Source: UBA7672 sp965229115 | Lineage (GTDB): Bacteria > Pseudomonadota > Alphaproteobacteria > Caulobacterales > Hyphomonadaceae | NCBI GenBank assembly: GCA_965229115.1 | Contig: CBDDIR010000003.1 | Span: 1,674,001-1,738,000 of the forward strand | Length of the DNA: 64,000 nucleotides | Direction: 5' to 3' | Shown here: positions 40,316 through 49,826 of the stretch, piece after piece | How the letters are laid out: each line of letters begins with the position of its first letter | How positions within the stretch are numbered: the first letter of the stretch is position 1 | Translations under genes and position numbers: made by a program | The notes under the pieces: model-generated | What the model was told of the DNA's origin: nothing | The model's input: the letters and a program-made list of their open reading frames with translations, nothing else | Databases searched by the model: none

Positions 40316-40975
40316 CTAGGCGAACATCGCGTCGATGTCGTCCTGCGTGGTGGACGGGCCGTTGATGGCGGGGCCGTTGAGCAGGAGGTCTTTGGCGCGT
40401 TGGTCTGCTGCCGAAACGGGTTGGGCCGTGTCCGTCACGCCGAGGGCGCCGGCGAATTGGCCGACGCGTTCTTCGATGTGGCGGAGGGTGGCGATGACTT
40501 TGTTGACGCGCTGGCCGGTGAGGTCCTGGAAGGAGCAGGCCTCGAAGATGCGGAGCATCGCGGCGCCGACTTCGGCCTTGTAGAGCGCGAGGTCGGTGGG
40601 TTCGGCGTTCATCAGGGTTTCGGCTTCGGACATGATGGTCTCGGTGGCGCGTTCGGTATCGCGAACGACGGCGTCGAGTTCCATCGAGGCGCCCGGGATG
40701 CGGGTTTCCTTGATATCGTTGGCTTGCAGCCCCGAGATTTCGTCGCGGGCTTTCTGGATGAATTCGGCGATGTAGCGGAATTCACCGATGATGGAGCGGT
40801 CGAGCGATCCGAAGAAGGTCTTCATCGCGTCGGCCATCTGGTGGGAGAGATCGAGCACTTCGACCAGCGGACGCTCGCGCACGCCGGAGGTGCGGAGGGT
40901 TTCAATCGCGTCCTTGATCTTTTCGGCCGCGCTTTGTGCGGAGGCCTTCGGGGCGGCGGCTTGAGCTGCTGACAT
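40316..40975 (-). CDS. cheZ: CheZ-type protein phosphatase
   Basis: 219 residues, mostly helical. The catalytic helix ACSFQDLTGQRVNKV carries the Asp and Gln that drive CheY dephosphorylation in E. coli CheZ, and the C-terminal tail TTQDDIDAMFA matches the CheY-binding peptide. It removes phosphate from CheY to reset flagellar switching. Its ATG shares a base with the cheY stop (TGATG), so the pair is translationally coupled. Confidence 0.9.
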   Translation of the reverse strand: MSAAQAAAPKASAQSAAEKIKDAIETLRTSGVRERPLVEVLDLSHQMADAMKTFFGSLDRSIIGEFRYIAEFIQKARDEISGLQANDIKETRIPGASMELDAVVRDTERATETIMSEAETLMNAEPTDLALYKAEVGAAMLRIFEACSFQDLTGQRVNKVIATLRHIEERVGQFAGALGVTDTAQPVSAADQRAKDLLLNGPAINGPSTTQDDIDAMFA

Positions 40976-41361
40976 CAGAAGTCACCCAGCACGCTTTTGA
41001 TTTTGCCCTTGAGCGTTTCCGCGTTGAACGGCTTCACGATGTAGTTGTTCACGCCCGCGCGCTTGGCGGCGATGACGTTCTCCGTCTTCGACTCGGCGGT
41101 GATCATGATGAAGGGGGTGGCCTTCAAAACTTCGGAGGCGCGGACCTGCTGGAGCAGCTCGTAGCCGGTCATCGGCTCCATGTTCCAGTCGGAGATGACC
41201 AGGCCGAACTTCTGGCCCTGCATCTTTTCCAGGGCCTGTTTGCCGTCCTTGGCTTCCTCGATATTGCGGAAACCAAGCTGATTCAGCAGGTTACGTATGA
41301 TGCGTATCATCGTCTGGTAGTCATCTACGACGAGGACGGGCATGGACATGTCGACAGCCAC
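40975..41361 (-). CDS. CheY-like response regulator
   Basis: 128-residue single receiver domain. Visible: acidic pocket DD (VLVVDDYQTM), phospho-acceptor Asp in VISDWNMEP, Thr in MITAES, Lys in VKPFNAE. No output domain. Coupled to cheZ, so it is very probably the chemotaxis CheY or a paralogue such as a CheYII. Alphaproteobacteria carry several CheY proteins, so I do not fix the symbol. Confidence 0.92.
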   Translation of the reverse strand: MAVDMSMPVLVVDDYQTMIRIIRNLLNQLGFRNIEEAKDGKQALEKMQGQKFGLVISDWNMEPMTGYELLQQVRASEVLKATPFIMITAESKTENVIAAKRAGVNNYIVKPFNAETLKGKIKSVLGDF

Positions 41362-41501
41362 GTTCTGAGGCCTCCATATTAAGTGCTAGCAGCAAATATG
41401 AACGAAGACGCCAAATAATTGGTGAACGAGGCTTCGGACTGGCCTAAGGGACCCGGCGGACACGGGTAGGACACCGGATTCGGGCTTTAAGGACTGAACT
41501 G

Positions 41502-41930
41502 ATGAAAACGGGCAAGACGTACGCCGATCTGGCGGTTGGTATGCAGGTCTCCATCCAGAACACCGTGTCCGAACAGGACGTGGTGGATTTCGCCCGCATT
41601 TCCGGCGACCACAATCCGCTGCACATGGACGAAGAGTACGCCAAGACGACCCAGTTCAAGGGCCGTATTGCTCACGGGGCGCTGTCTGCCTCCTATATCT
41701 CGGCCATTCTGGGCAATGACCTGCCGGGGCCGGGCGCCGTGTTCATGGAGCTGAACCTGAAATTCGTGCGGCCCGTGCGGATCGGCGATGTCGTTACGTC
41801 TTCGGCCGAAGTCATCGAGATGATCGAGCGCGGCTATCGCGTTCGTCTCGGCGTCAAAGGCGAAGTTGACGGCAAGATCTGCATGAAGGGCGATGCGCTC
41901 GTCATGGTGCCGTCGGGCAAGGCTGAGTAA
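41502..41930 (+). CDS. MaoC family (R)-specific enoyl-CoA hydratase
   Basis: 142 residues, a single hotdog domain. The hydratase motif ISGDHNPLHMDEEYA contains the catalytic Asp and His, and FKGRIAHGAL follows, as in PhaJ-type enoyl-CoA hydratases. They supply (R)-3-hydroxyacyl-CoA, for polyhydroxyalkanoates or lipids. It ends 5 bases before ribF and may start the long plus-strand operon. Confidence 0.88.
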   Translation: MKTGKTYADLAVGMQVSIQNTVSEQDVVDFARISGDHNPLHMDEEYAKTTQFKGRIAHGALSASYISAILGNDLPGPGAVFMELNLKFVRPVRIGDVVTSSAEVIEMIERGYRVRLGVKGEVDGKICMKGDALVMVPSGKAE

Positions 41931-41935
41931 TCGCT

Positions 41936-42865
41936 TTGGCCATCCCTGCTAAAAACAGTGGGGGCGCTGCAATCGCGCTGGGGAATTTCGACGGACTGCA
42001 TGCGGGGCACCGCGCAGTTATCGAGAGCGCGCGCGAGGCTTCCAGACGGCTGGGCGTGAAGCTGGGGGTGGCGACGTTCGAGCCGCCGCCGCGCAGGTAT
42101 TTCCAGCCGGATGCGCCGCCTTTCAGGCTGATGACGCCGCGGAGGCGCGAGCTGGCGCTGGAGGCGATCGGGGTTCAGGAGGTGCATCTCCTGCGCTTTG
42201 ACGCCGTGATGGCGGCGATGACGGACAGGGAGTTCTGCCAGCGCGTGATCCTCGATGAGGTGGGGGCGCGGGCGGTGAGCGTCGGGTTCGACTTCCGGTT
42301 CGGGAAGGACCGCAAGGGCGACGTGGAAAGCCTGAAGGCGATCGGGGACGAGCTGGGCTTCGAGGTGAAAATCGTCGCCGAGGTGAAGGATACGGGCGCG
42401 AAGGTGTCGTCGTCGCGGGTGCGCGAGGCGCTGGAGCGGGGCGATGTGGCCGAGGCCGGCAAGATGCTGGGCGGGCACTGGATCGTCGATGCGATCGTGG
42501 AGCATGGCGAGAAGCGGGGGCGGACGCTGGGCTTCCCGACGGCCAACATGAAGCTGGGGGACCTGGTTCAGCCGGCGCACGGGATCTATGCGGTCTGGGC
42601 GCGGGACGACGGGTCGCCGGACTGGCTGCCGGGGGTGGCGAATTTCGGCCGGACGCCGACGACGGGCGAGCGCGATGCGCTGCTGGAAGTGATGCTGTTC
42701 GGGTTTGCCGGCGATCTTTACGGCAAGCGGCTGCATACGGCTTTTGTGCAGTTCCTGCGTCCGGAAGCCCGTTTTGGGTCGCTGGAGGAGCTGGTCGAGG
42801 CCATGAACGGGGATGTGGCGCAGGCGCGCAGTATCCTTGCCGGGGCGAGGCCGCCGCTGCTATGA
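41936..42865 (+). CDS. ribF: Bifunctional riboflavin kinase/FAD synthetase
   Basis: 309 residues from TTG 41936. The N-terminal adenylyltransferase domain has ALGNFDGLHAGHRAVI and VGFDFRFGKDRKGD and SSSRVREAL; the C-terminal riboflavin-kinase domain has GRTLGFPTANM and GVANFGRTPT. It makes FMN and FAD. The TTG start leaves the conserved GNFDG at the expected distance. Confidence 0.95.
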   Translation: MAIPAKNSGGAAIALGNFDGLHAGHRAVIESAREASRRLGVKLGVATFEPPPRRYFQPDAPPFRLMTPRRRELALEAIGVQEVHLLRFDAVMAAMTDREFCQRVILDEVGARAVSVGFDFRFGKDRKGDVESLKAIGDELGFEVKIVAEVKDTGAKVSSSRVREALERGDVAEAGKMLGGHWIVDAIVEHGEKRGRTLGFPTANMKLGDLVQPAHGIYAVWARDDGSPDWLPGVANFGRTPTTGERDALLEVMLFGFAGDLYGKRLHTAFVQFLRPEARFGSLEELVEAMNGDVAQARSILAGARPPLL

Positions 42866-42985
42866 GCCTCCACATGCAACGGGGCGCCAGCATTCGAATT
42901 ATGGGCCCGGCGGTCGCCACTTAGCGATTACCGCCGGGAAAGTCGTATCCGCACATAATCCCTTTAGTTCAAAGCGACGCCCATC

Positions 42986-45907
42986 ATGACCAAGCCTGAA
43001 AAACCCGCCAAAGAAGAAGCGCCGAATCCTTACAAGGATACGATCTTCCTTCCCAAGACCGACTTCCCGATGCGGGGCGGCCTGCCTCAGCAGGAGCCTG
43101 TGCGGCTGGCGAAGTGGGAAGCTGACGACATTTACGGAAAGCTGCGCGCGGACGCCAAGGCGCGGGCGGCCAAGCCCTTCATGCTGCACGATGGGCCTCC
43201 GTATGCGAACGGGCACATCCACATCGGCACGAGCATGAACAAGATCCTGAAGGATCTGGTGGTGCGCACGCGGCAGATGACCGGGTTCGATGCTGACTAC
43301 ATTCCGGGCTGGGACTGCCACGGTCTTCCGATCGAGTGGAAGGTGGAGGAGGCGTTCCGGGCTGAAGGCAAGAACAAGCGCGACGTGCCGATGGCGGAGT
43401 TCCGCAAGGCGTGCCGTGACTACGCGCAGAAGTGGATCGACATCCAGCGGAGCGAGTTCAAGCGGCTGGGCGGAGCGGGAAACTGGAAAGACCCGTATCT
43501 GACGATGGCTTATTCGTCGGAAGCGGCGACGGTGAACGAGTTCCTGAAAGTGGCGATGAGCGGCCAGCTGAAGCGCGGCGCGAAGCCCGTGATGTGGAGC
43601 CCGGTTGAGCAGACGGCGCTGGCGGAAGCGGAGATCGAGTACGCTGACCGCAAGGCGTCGATGATCTGGGTGAAGTTTGCGGCCAAGTCTGGCGGCGTTG
43701 AGGACGCGAGCGTTGTCATATGGACGACGACGCCCTGGACGATCCCGGCCAACCGCGCGGTGTCGTTCAATCCGGAGATCGCTTACGGCGTTTATGAGTG
43801 CGAGGGGCTGGAGCAGGGTCTGGCGTTCGAGCCGTGGATCAAGCCGGGCGACAGGCTGATCGTGGCCGACAAGCTGGCCGAGAGCGTGATGAAGGCGGCG
43901 AAGGCTGCGAGCTGGACGCGCGTGTCTGATGTCAGCGCGGCGCAGTTGCAGGCGATGACGCTGAAGCATCCGCTGCATGCGTATGGCTATACGTATGACG
44001 TGCCGATGCTGGCGGGTGGGCACGTGACGGATGATGCCGGCACGGGCTTTGTGCATACCGCGCCGAGCCATGGCGAGGACGACTTCGAGGTCTGGTCGGC
44101 GAACGCCAAGGCGCTTGAGGCGCGCGGCATCGATGTTTCGATCCCGACGACGGTGGATGAGTTCGGTCGCTACACCAGCGTGTGCCCCGGTTTCGAGGGG
44201 CTGGAGATCATCACGGTCGACGGCAAGAAGCGGGGCCAGGATGGTCCGGCGAACAAGGCCGTGATGGACAAGCTGATCGAGGCGGGCGGGTTGCTGGCGC
44301 GTGGTGTGACGACGCTGCGCGATGCGCACTCGTGGCGCTCGAAGGCTCCGGTGATCCGGCGTGCGACGTCGCAATGGTTCATCGCGATGGATCGGCCGCT
44401 GGAGCATCTGGCGGGCAAGGAAGGCAAGACGCTGCGCGAGCTGTGCCTGCAGGCGATCGACGATACGGTGTTCACGCCGGAGCGCGGCCGCCAGCGTATC
44501 CGCGCGATGGTGGAAGAGCGTCCGGACTGGCTGATCTCGCGCCAGCGCGCGTGGGGCGTGCCGCTGACGCTGTTCGTGGATCGTGAGACGGGCGCGGTCC
44601 TTAACACCGAGGCGATGAACGCGCGCATCACCAAGGCTGTCCGCGACGGCGGGGCCGATGCGTGGTTCGGCGGCGATGCGGCGACGTTCTTCGGCGAAGG
44701 TTATGACGCGACCAAGGTCGAGAAGATCAACGACATTCTTGATGTGTGGTTTGATAGCGGCACGACGCACGCCTTCACGCTGGAAGATCGCGGGCTGCAA
44801 TGGCCGGCGGATATCTATCTCGAAGGTTCGGACCAGCATCGCGGCTGGTTCCAGTCGTCGCTGCTGGAGAGCTGCGCGACGCGCGGACGTGCGCCGTACA
44901 ACGGCATCGTCACGCACGGCTTCGTGCAGGCCGAGGACGGCGAGAAGATGTCGAAGTCGCTGGGCAACGTGATCTCGCCGATGGAAGTCTGCGAGAAGTT
45001 TGGCGCTGACATTCTGCGGATCTGGGTTGCTTCGTCGGACTATGCGGATGATCCGAGCTTCGGCTGGAACCTGTTCACCGCGAACAGCGACAGCTATCGC
45101 AAGCTGCGCAACACGATGCGCTATCTGCTCGGCGCGCTCGATGGCTTCGATGAGAAGGAGCGCGTGGCCTACAAGGACATGCCGGGTCTGGAGCGCTGGG
45201 TGCTGCATCGCCTGGCGGAGCTCGATGAGCTGGTGACCAAGGCTTACCACGCCTACGACTTCAAGAAGGCGTTCCACGAGCTGATGAACTTCTGCGTCGT
45301 GGACCTTTCGGCTGTGTACTTCGATATCCGCAAGGACAGCCTGTATTGCGACGCGCCGTCGTCGGTTCGCCGCCGTGCTGTGCGCACGGTGATGAACGAG
45401 GTGTTTGATCGCCTCACCATCTGGTTTGCGCCGGTGATGGTCTATACCTGCGAAGAAGCGTGGGAGCAGCGTCATCCGGGCAAGGGCTCGGTTCACCTGC
45501 AGCAGTTCCCGAAGACGCCGGCTGAATGGCTGGATGCTGGCCTGGCTGCGAAGTGGGATGCGATCTTCAAGGTTCGCAAGTCGGTGACCGAAGCGCTGGA
45601 AATCGAACGACGCGAAAAGCGGATCGGGGCTTCGCTGGAGGCTGCGGTATCCGTCGCCATCGGCGATGCGACGACATTGGCTGCCTTCGATGGCGAGGAT
45701 GCCGCCGAGATCTTCATCACCTCCGACGCCAAGCTGGCTGCAGGTGGCGAGGCGGGCTCTGTTACTGTCAGCAGCACACGTGTGCCGGGTGACTGGATCA
45801 AGTGCGCCCGTTCGTGGAAATACTTCGCCCCGTCATCTGCCGATCCGGCGTTTCCGGACATCACGCCGCGCGATGCGGCGGCGGTGCGTGAGTATCGTGG
45901 TTCCTAG
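42986..45907 (+). CDS. ileS: Isoleucyl-tRNA synthetase
   Basis: 973 residues, class I. HIGH motif is in PPYANGHIHIG, the CP1 editing domain lies at ~180-390 (TTTPWTIPANRAV, HTAPSHGEDD) and KMSKS is in GEKMSKSLGNVI; WFDSG and GSDQHRGWF are also present. No obvious C-terminal zinc site, consistent with the alphaproteobacterial form. The gene lies between ribF and lspA, a conserved order. Confidence 0.97.
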   Translation: MTKPEKPAKEEAPNPYKDTIFLPKTDFPMRGGLPQQEPVRLAKWEADDIYGKLRADAKARAAKPFMLHDGPPYANGHIHIGTSMNKILKDLVVRTRQMTGFDADYIPGWDCHGLPIEWKVEEAFRAEGKNKRDVPMAEFRKACRDYAQKWIDIQRSEFKRLGGAGNWKDPYLTMAYSSEAATVNEFLKVAMSGQLKRGAKPVMWSPVEQTALAEAEIEYADRKASMIWVKFAAKSGGVEDASVVIWTTTPWTIPANRAVSFNPEIAYGVYECEGLEQGLAFEPWIKPGDRLIVADKLAESVMKAAKAASWTRVSDVSAAQLQAMTLKHPLHAYGYTYDVPMLAGGHVTDDAGTGFVHTAPSHGEDDFEVWSANAKALEARGIDVSIPTTVDEFGRYTSVCPGFEGLEIITVDGKKRGQDGPANKAVMDKLIEAGGLLARGVTTLRDAHSWRSKAPVIRRATSQWFIAMDRPLEHLAGKEGKTLRELCLQAIDDTVFTPERGRQRIRAMVEERPDWLISRQRAWGVPLTLFVDRETGAVLNTEAMNARITKAVRDGGADAWFGGDAATFFGEGYDATKVEKINDILDVWFDSGTTHAFTLEDRGLQWPADIYLEGSDQHRGWFQSSLLESCATRGRAPYNGIVTHGFVQAEDGEKMSKSLGNVISPMEVCEKFGADILRIWVASSDYADDPSFGWNLFTANSDSYRKLRNTMRYLLGALDGFDEKERVAYKDMPGLERWVLHRLAELDELVTKAYHAYDFKKAFHELMNFCVVDLSAVYFDIRKDSLYCDAPSSVRRRAVRTVMNEVFDRLTIWFAPVMVYTCEEAWEQRHPGKGSVHLQQFPKTPAEWLDAGLAAKWDAIFKVRKSVTEALEIERREKRIGASLEAAVSVAIGDATTLAAFDGEDAAEIFITSDAKLAAGGEAGSVTVSSTRVPGDWIKCARSWKYFAPSSADPAFPDITPRDAAAVREYRGS

Positions 45908-45916
45908 GGAATAAGC

Positions 45917-46489
45917 ATGGCCGTTACGATGGACTGGCTTTCACGCGAGAAGATGACCCGAGCCTGGCGCTGGGGCATTCCGCTCATCCTGGTGATGATC
46001 GCGCTCGATCAGATCACCAAGGCGTGGGTGCTGGGTACGCCGGAGCTGAACGCTCTGGGCTGCCTTCAGGAAAACCGGATGTGCGGCCGGATCGAGGTCT
46101 CGCCGGTGTTCGACTTCTCGATGACCTGGAACCGGGGCGTTAGCTTTGGCGTGATGCAGGCCGAGGGACTCGCCCGTTGGGGGTTGTTCGGCCTGATCGG
46201 CCTGATCGCGATCGGGTTCACATTCTGGTTGCTGCGGGCCGAGCGTTTCATGACCGCGCTGGCGTTGTCGCTGGTGGTCGGCGGGGCTGTGGGTAACCTG
46301 ATCGACCGGGCCCGTTTCGGCGCTGTCGTGGATTTCCTTGATTTTTCAGGCCCGTGGTTCGGAATGCAGATTGGCGGCTGGCCAGTCGGTTTCCCCTGGA
46401 TATTCAATGTCGCAGATGCCTGTATCAGCCTTGGGGCTGCCGCATTGCTGCTGGATCAGCTTCTGGCCGGACGCAACCGGGCAGGCTAG
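45917..46489 (+). CDS. lspA: Lipoprotein signal peptidase (signal peptidase II)
   Basis: 190 residues with four membrane helices. Catalytic Asp residues are in GGAVGNLIDRARFGAVVDFL and in FNVADACIS; DQITKAWV and NRGVSFGV are conserved. It cleaves prolipoproteins at the lipidated Cys, and this window alone encodes several clients (bamB, vWA, DUF885, DUF3035, M16 partner). It follows ileS by 9 bases. Confidence 0.96.
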   Translation: MAVTMDWLSREKMTRAWRWGIPLILVMIALDQITKAWVLGTPELNALGCLQENRMCGRIEVSPVFDFSMTWNRGVSFGVMQAEGLARWGLFGLIGLIAIGFTFWLLRAERFMTALALSLVVGGAVGNLIDRARFGAVVDFLDFSGPWFGMQIGGWPVGFPWIFNVADACISLGAAALLLDQLLAGRNRAG

Positions 46490-46526
46490 AAGGTCGGAGT
46501 CGGCGTCCGCCGCACAGGAGAGTTTC

Positions 46527-47039
46527 GTGAAGCGTATTGCAATGCTGGGCCTCGCTGTAGTCGCCGCCACGGGCGCGACCGCGTGCAGTTCCATGACGAC
46601 CCCCGACGAGTTCCGCGTGGTGCGCAAGGCGCCGCTGACGGTTCCGCCGGAGTACAACCTTCGCCCGCCGACGCCGGGTTCGTCGCGCCCGCAGGAGCTG
46701 TCCACGGAATCGCAGGCCCGCATGGCCGTGTTCGGTGTCGACAATGCCCGCGACGCCAGCGATGGCGAGAAGGCCTTCATCAAAGCTGCCGGCGGCGACG
46801 CCCTGGACCGTTCGATCCGCAGCGCGGTCGATTACGACAATGCCCAGATCCTGCGGAAGAGCCGCAACTTCACCGACGCCATCCTGAACTTCGGCAAGAC
46901 GGCGCCGGGCGATCCGACGATTGATGCGGCTGCGGAAGCCGAACGTCTGCGCGCCGAGCAGGAGTCGCTGAAGGACATTACCGGCGGCGGCAAGGTGATC
47001 ATCCAGCCGAAACACACCAGCAAGCTGCCGGGGCTCTGA
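46527..47039 (+). CDS. DUF3035 lipoprotein
   Basis: 170 residues from GTG 46527 with AGGAGA upstream. Lipoprotein signal with Cys20 (ATGATAC). PDEFRVVRKAPLTVPPEYNL and LRPPTPGS are the DUF3035 hallmark, seen in alphaproteobacteria directly after lspA. Mature protein is probably anchored to the outer membrane. Function unknown. Confidence 0.88.
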   Translation: MKRIAMLGLAVVAATGATACSSMTTPDEFRVVRKAPLTVPPEYNLRPPTPGSSRPQELSTESQARMAVFGVDNARDASDGEKAFIKAAGGDALDRSIRSAVDYDNAQILRKSRNFTDAILNFGKTAPGDPTIDAAAEAERLRAEQESLKDITGGGKVIIQPKHTSKLPGL

Positions 47040-47100
47040 TCTGATATCTAGGCTCGCGATCGCGCGTGTCGTACGCAAATTCGCCGCCGCGGTTTTCACC

Positions 47101-48411
47101 GTGGCGGCGTTTGTCGTTCTGTCGGCCGTTGTTGTTTTGCCCGCGAGCGCGCAATCCGATCCTGACTGGAAGCCCGAGACCTTCAGGCTTTCCAACGGGA
47201 TGACGGCGGTCGTGCTGCCGGATCACCGCGCGCCTGTGGTGACCCACATGCTCTGGTATCGCGTCGGGTCTGCCGATGAGGTGAAGGGCAAGTCGGGGAT
47301 CGCGCACTTCCTCGAGCACCTGATGTTCAAGGCGACGGACGAGCTGAAGGCGGGCGACTATTCCAAGATCGTCGCGCGCAATGGCGGGCAGGACAACGCG
47401 TCGACGGCGCTGGATTTCACGAACTACTATTTCCGGGTGGCGCGGGATCGCCTGCCGCAGATGATGCGGATGGAGGCGGACCGGATGGTTCACCTGAAGC
47501 TCAGCGATGCGGAGGTGATCCCGGAGCTGAGCGTGGTGCGCGAGGAGCGGCGGCAGAATGTCGAGTCCAGTCCGGCGGCGATACTCGATGAGATGGTCTA
47601 TGCGCGGCTGTATGCGGGGCATCCTTACGCGATCCCGGTGATCGGGCACATGACCGAGTTGGCGCGGCTGACGCGCGGCGATGCGGTGGACTGGTATCGC
47701 ACCTGGTATGGGCCCGAGAATGCGATCCTTGTGGTGGCGGGCGATATTACGGCGGCGGAGCTGAAGCCGTTGGCCGAGCAGATCTATGGCGCTGTGCCGC
47801 GCCGAGGCGACCTGAAGGTGCGCAAGTGGCCGGATGTGCAGCCGCTGGCGGGCGATGTGACGGTGACGCATTCGGACCCGAAGGTGCGGCAGACATCGTG
47901 GTCGCGGAACTGGCTGGGCGTGGTGATTGGCGACAGGGATGCCGAGGCGCTGCAGGTCGGGATCGAGATACTGGCGGGCGCGCGGACGAGCCGGATCTAT
48001 CGGCAGCTGAACGAGCGCGGGCTTGCCGTGATGAGCCATGGCTATTCGATGGAGATGGAGGCGCGTGGCCTGGTCGCCATCGGAGCTGATCCGGCGCCGG
48101 GCGTTTCGGTGGAGGAGGTCGAGGAGGTGGCGTCGCGGGTGACGCGTCGCTTCCTGCGCGATGGGCCGACCGAGGATGAGCTGGTGCGGGCGAAGGAGTC
48201 GATTGCGGCGTCGTCGATCTTCACGCGCGACAACCAGATGGCGCTGGCGCGCTGGTATGGCGAGCTGCTGACGGCGGGGCAGTCGGTGGAGCGTATCCAG
48301 GGCTGGGACGAGCGTATCCGCGCTGTGACGGCGGCGGATGTGGTGCGGGTGATGAACCAGTATCTCGGCGCCCATCATGTCGATGCTGTTCTCTTGCCGG
48401 AGGGCAAGTGA
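47101..48411 (+). CDS. M16 family zinc peptidase, catalytic subunit
   Basis: 436 residues from GTG 47101, but the N-terminus is odd: the frame is open back to 46999 and encodes a better signal peptide (from CTG 47041: LISRLAIARVVRKFAAAV) than the GTG start alone. The zinc motif HxxEH is intact (HFLEHLMFK) with a distal Glu in EERRQNVE. Two pitrilysin-like domains. Secreted to the periplasm. The next gene is its inactive partner, which starts within its stop. Confidence 0.9.
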   Translation: MAAFVVLSAVVVLPASAQSDPDWKPETFRLSNGMTAVVLPDHRAPVVTHMLWYRVGSADEVKGKSGIAHFLEHLMFKATDELKAGDYSKIVARNGGQDNASTALDFTNYYFRVARDRLPQMMRMEADRMVHLKLSDAEVIPELSVVREERRQNVESSPAAILDEMVYARLYAGHPYAIPVIGHMTELARLTRGDAVDWYRTWYGPENAILVVAGDITAAELKPLAEQIYGAVPRRGDLKVRKWPDVQPLAGDVTVTHSDPKVRQTSWSRNWLGVVIGDRDAEALQVGIEILAGARTSRIYRQLNERGLAVMSHGYSMEMEARGLVAIGADPAPGVSVEEVEEVASRVTRRFLRDGPTEDELVRAKESIAASSIFTRDNQMALARWYGELLTAGQSVERIQGWDERIRAVTAADVVRVMNQYLGAHHVDAVLLPEGK

Positions 48412-49817
48412 TGCGGCGGTTGGGCGTGATGGTTGCGGCGCTGGCGCTGAGCGGCTGCATGGTGGTGAGCGTGCGGACGGAGCAGCAGGTTGCGGCGCCG
48501 GTTGCGCCTGTGGCTCCGATTGCACCGGTTGCGCCGGTCGCTCCTGTCATGCCGGTGGCGCCGCGGGATCGTTCGTCGCTGGCGGATATCCAGGTGGTGA
48601 AATCGCCGGGCGGGATTACGGCGTGGCTGGTGCAGGAGAGCTTTGTTCCGATCATCTCGATGGAGTGGTCGTGGCGGGGCGGGGCGTCGATCGAGCCGGC
48701 AGAGCGGCGCGGGATCGGCTGGATCCTGGGTTACATGATGAATGAGGGCGCGGGCGGGCTGGATACGGCGGCCTATGGCGAGCGCATGGTCGACCTCAAC
48801 ATGAACTTCTCCTGCGGCGCGTGGACCGACTGGACCAGCTGCGGGATGACCACGCTGAAGGAGACGTCGGACCAGAGCTTCGACATGCTGCGCATGGCGT
48901 TCTCGGACCTGCGGCTGGATCGCGAGCCGTTCGAGCGGGCCAAGCGCGAGATGATTGCGGGGCTCGAGGCGGACGAGACGAACCCGAAGGTGGTGGCGAG
49001 CCGGACGATGATGTCCGAGCTGATCCCGGATCATGTCTATGCGCGTGTGCCGAGCGCGAAGACGGTGAACCCGATCACGCGCGGCGAGTTGCGGCAGCTG
49101 ATGGCGCGGCAGATGACCAAGGACAAGCTGCTGGTCGCGGTGGTGGGCGATATCAGCGCGGAAGAGCTGGGGCCGAAGCTGGATCAGGTATTCGGCAAGC
49201 TGCCGGCGACCGCGCAGATGCCGGTGATCCCGGATGCGGTGGCGAAGCCTGCGGCGGCGCGGCCGATCGTGAAGCAGCTTCCGCAGCCGCAGACGCTGAT
49301 CCTGTTCTCGGGGCCGGGCATTCGCCGCGAGGATCCGGATTTCTATGCGGCCTATGTGCTGAACTACATTCTGGGCGGCGGCACGTTCTCGTCGCGCCTG
49401 ACGGATGATGTGCGTGAGAAGCGCGGGCTGACCTATGGCATCGGTACGGGGTTGAGCATCCAGCCGCATTTCTGGCGGTGGCAGGGGTCGAGCTCGACGA
49501 TGAACGACAAGGCCGATGAGGTCGTGAAGCTGATCCGCGAGAATATCGGGCGGTTGGGCAAGGATGGCCCGACGGCTGAAGAACTGGCGGATGCGAAGGC
49601 TTATATCACGGGCGCATTCCCGTTGGCGTTCGACAGCAATCGCAAGATCGCGCAGAACCTGCTGGGCTTCCAGCAGGACGGGATGCCGGCGGACTATGTC
49701 GAGAAGCGCAATGCTTACTTCGAGACGGTGACGCTGGCGGACGTGAAGCGGGTGGCCGCCATCTACATGAAGCCCGAGAACTTCACGTTCGTGATGGTCG
49801 GCCAACCCGCCGAGTAG
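48411..49817 (+). CDS. M16 family non-catalytic partner lipoprotein
   Basis: 468 residues from ATG 48411 (TGATG overlap with the previous gene). A lipoprotein signal (Cys16 in LALSGC) is followed by a low-complexity APVAP repeat of about 25 residues. The M16 fold is kept (FNRTFSS-like GGGTFSSRLTDDVREKRGLTY), yet the HxxEH position reads GWILGYMMNEG, so no zinc site. Such pairs form an active heterodimer (known from Sphingomonas M16B proteins). Inference: this half anchors the pair to a membrane. Confidence 0.9.
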   Translation: MRRLGVMVAALALSGCMVVSVRTEQQVAAPVAPVAPIAPVAPVAPVMPVAPRDRSSLADIQVVKSPGGITAWLVQESFVPIISMEWSWRGGASIEPAERRGIGWILGYMMNEGAGGLDTAAYGERMVDLNMNFSCGAWTDWTSCGMTTLKETSDQSFDMLRMAFSDLRLDREPFERAKREMIAGLEADETNPKVVASRTMMSELIPDHVYARVPSAKTVNPITRGELRQLMARQMTKDKLLVAVVGDISAEELGPKLDQVFGKLPATAQMPVIPDAVAKPAAARPIVKQLPQPQTLILFSGPGIRREDPDFYAAYVLNYILGGGTFSSRLTDDVREKRGLTYGIGTGLSIQPHFWRWQGSSSTMNDKADEVVKLIRENIGRLGKDGPTAEELADAKAYITGAFPLAFDSNRKIAQNLLGFQQDGMPADYVEKRNAYFETVTLADVKRVAAIYMKPENFTFVMVGQPAE

Positions 49818-49826
49818 TCCTCGCTT

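Noticed and set aside
41930..41936. A frameshift or gene fusion between MaoC and ribF
   Set aside because: The gap is only 5 bases but each gene is complete; TTG start of ribF explains the arrangement.
42899..45496. 865-codon minus-strand open frame opposite ileS
   Set aside because: It mirrors a certain gene in high-GC codon use; the product is His/Arg/Leu-rich with no domain, while the plus strand is unmistakable IleRS.
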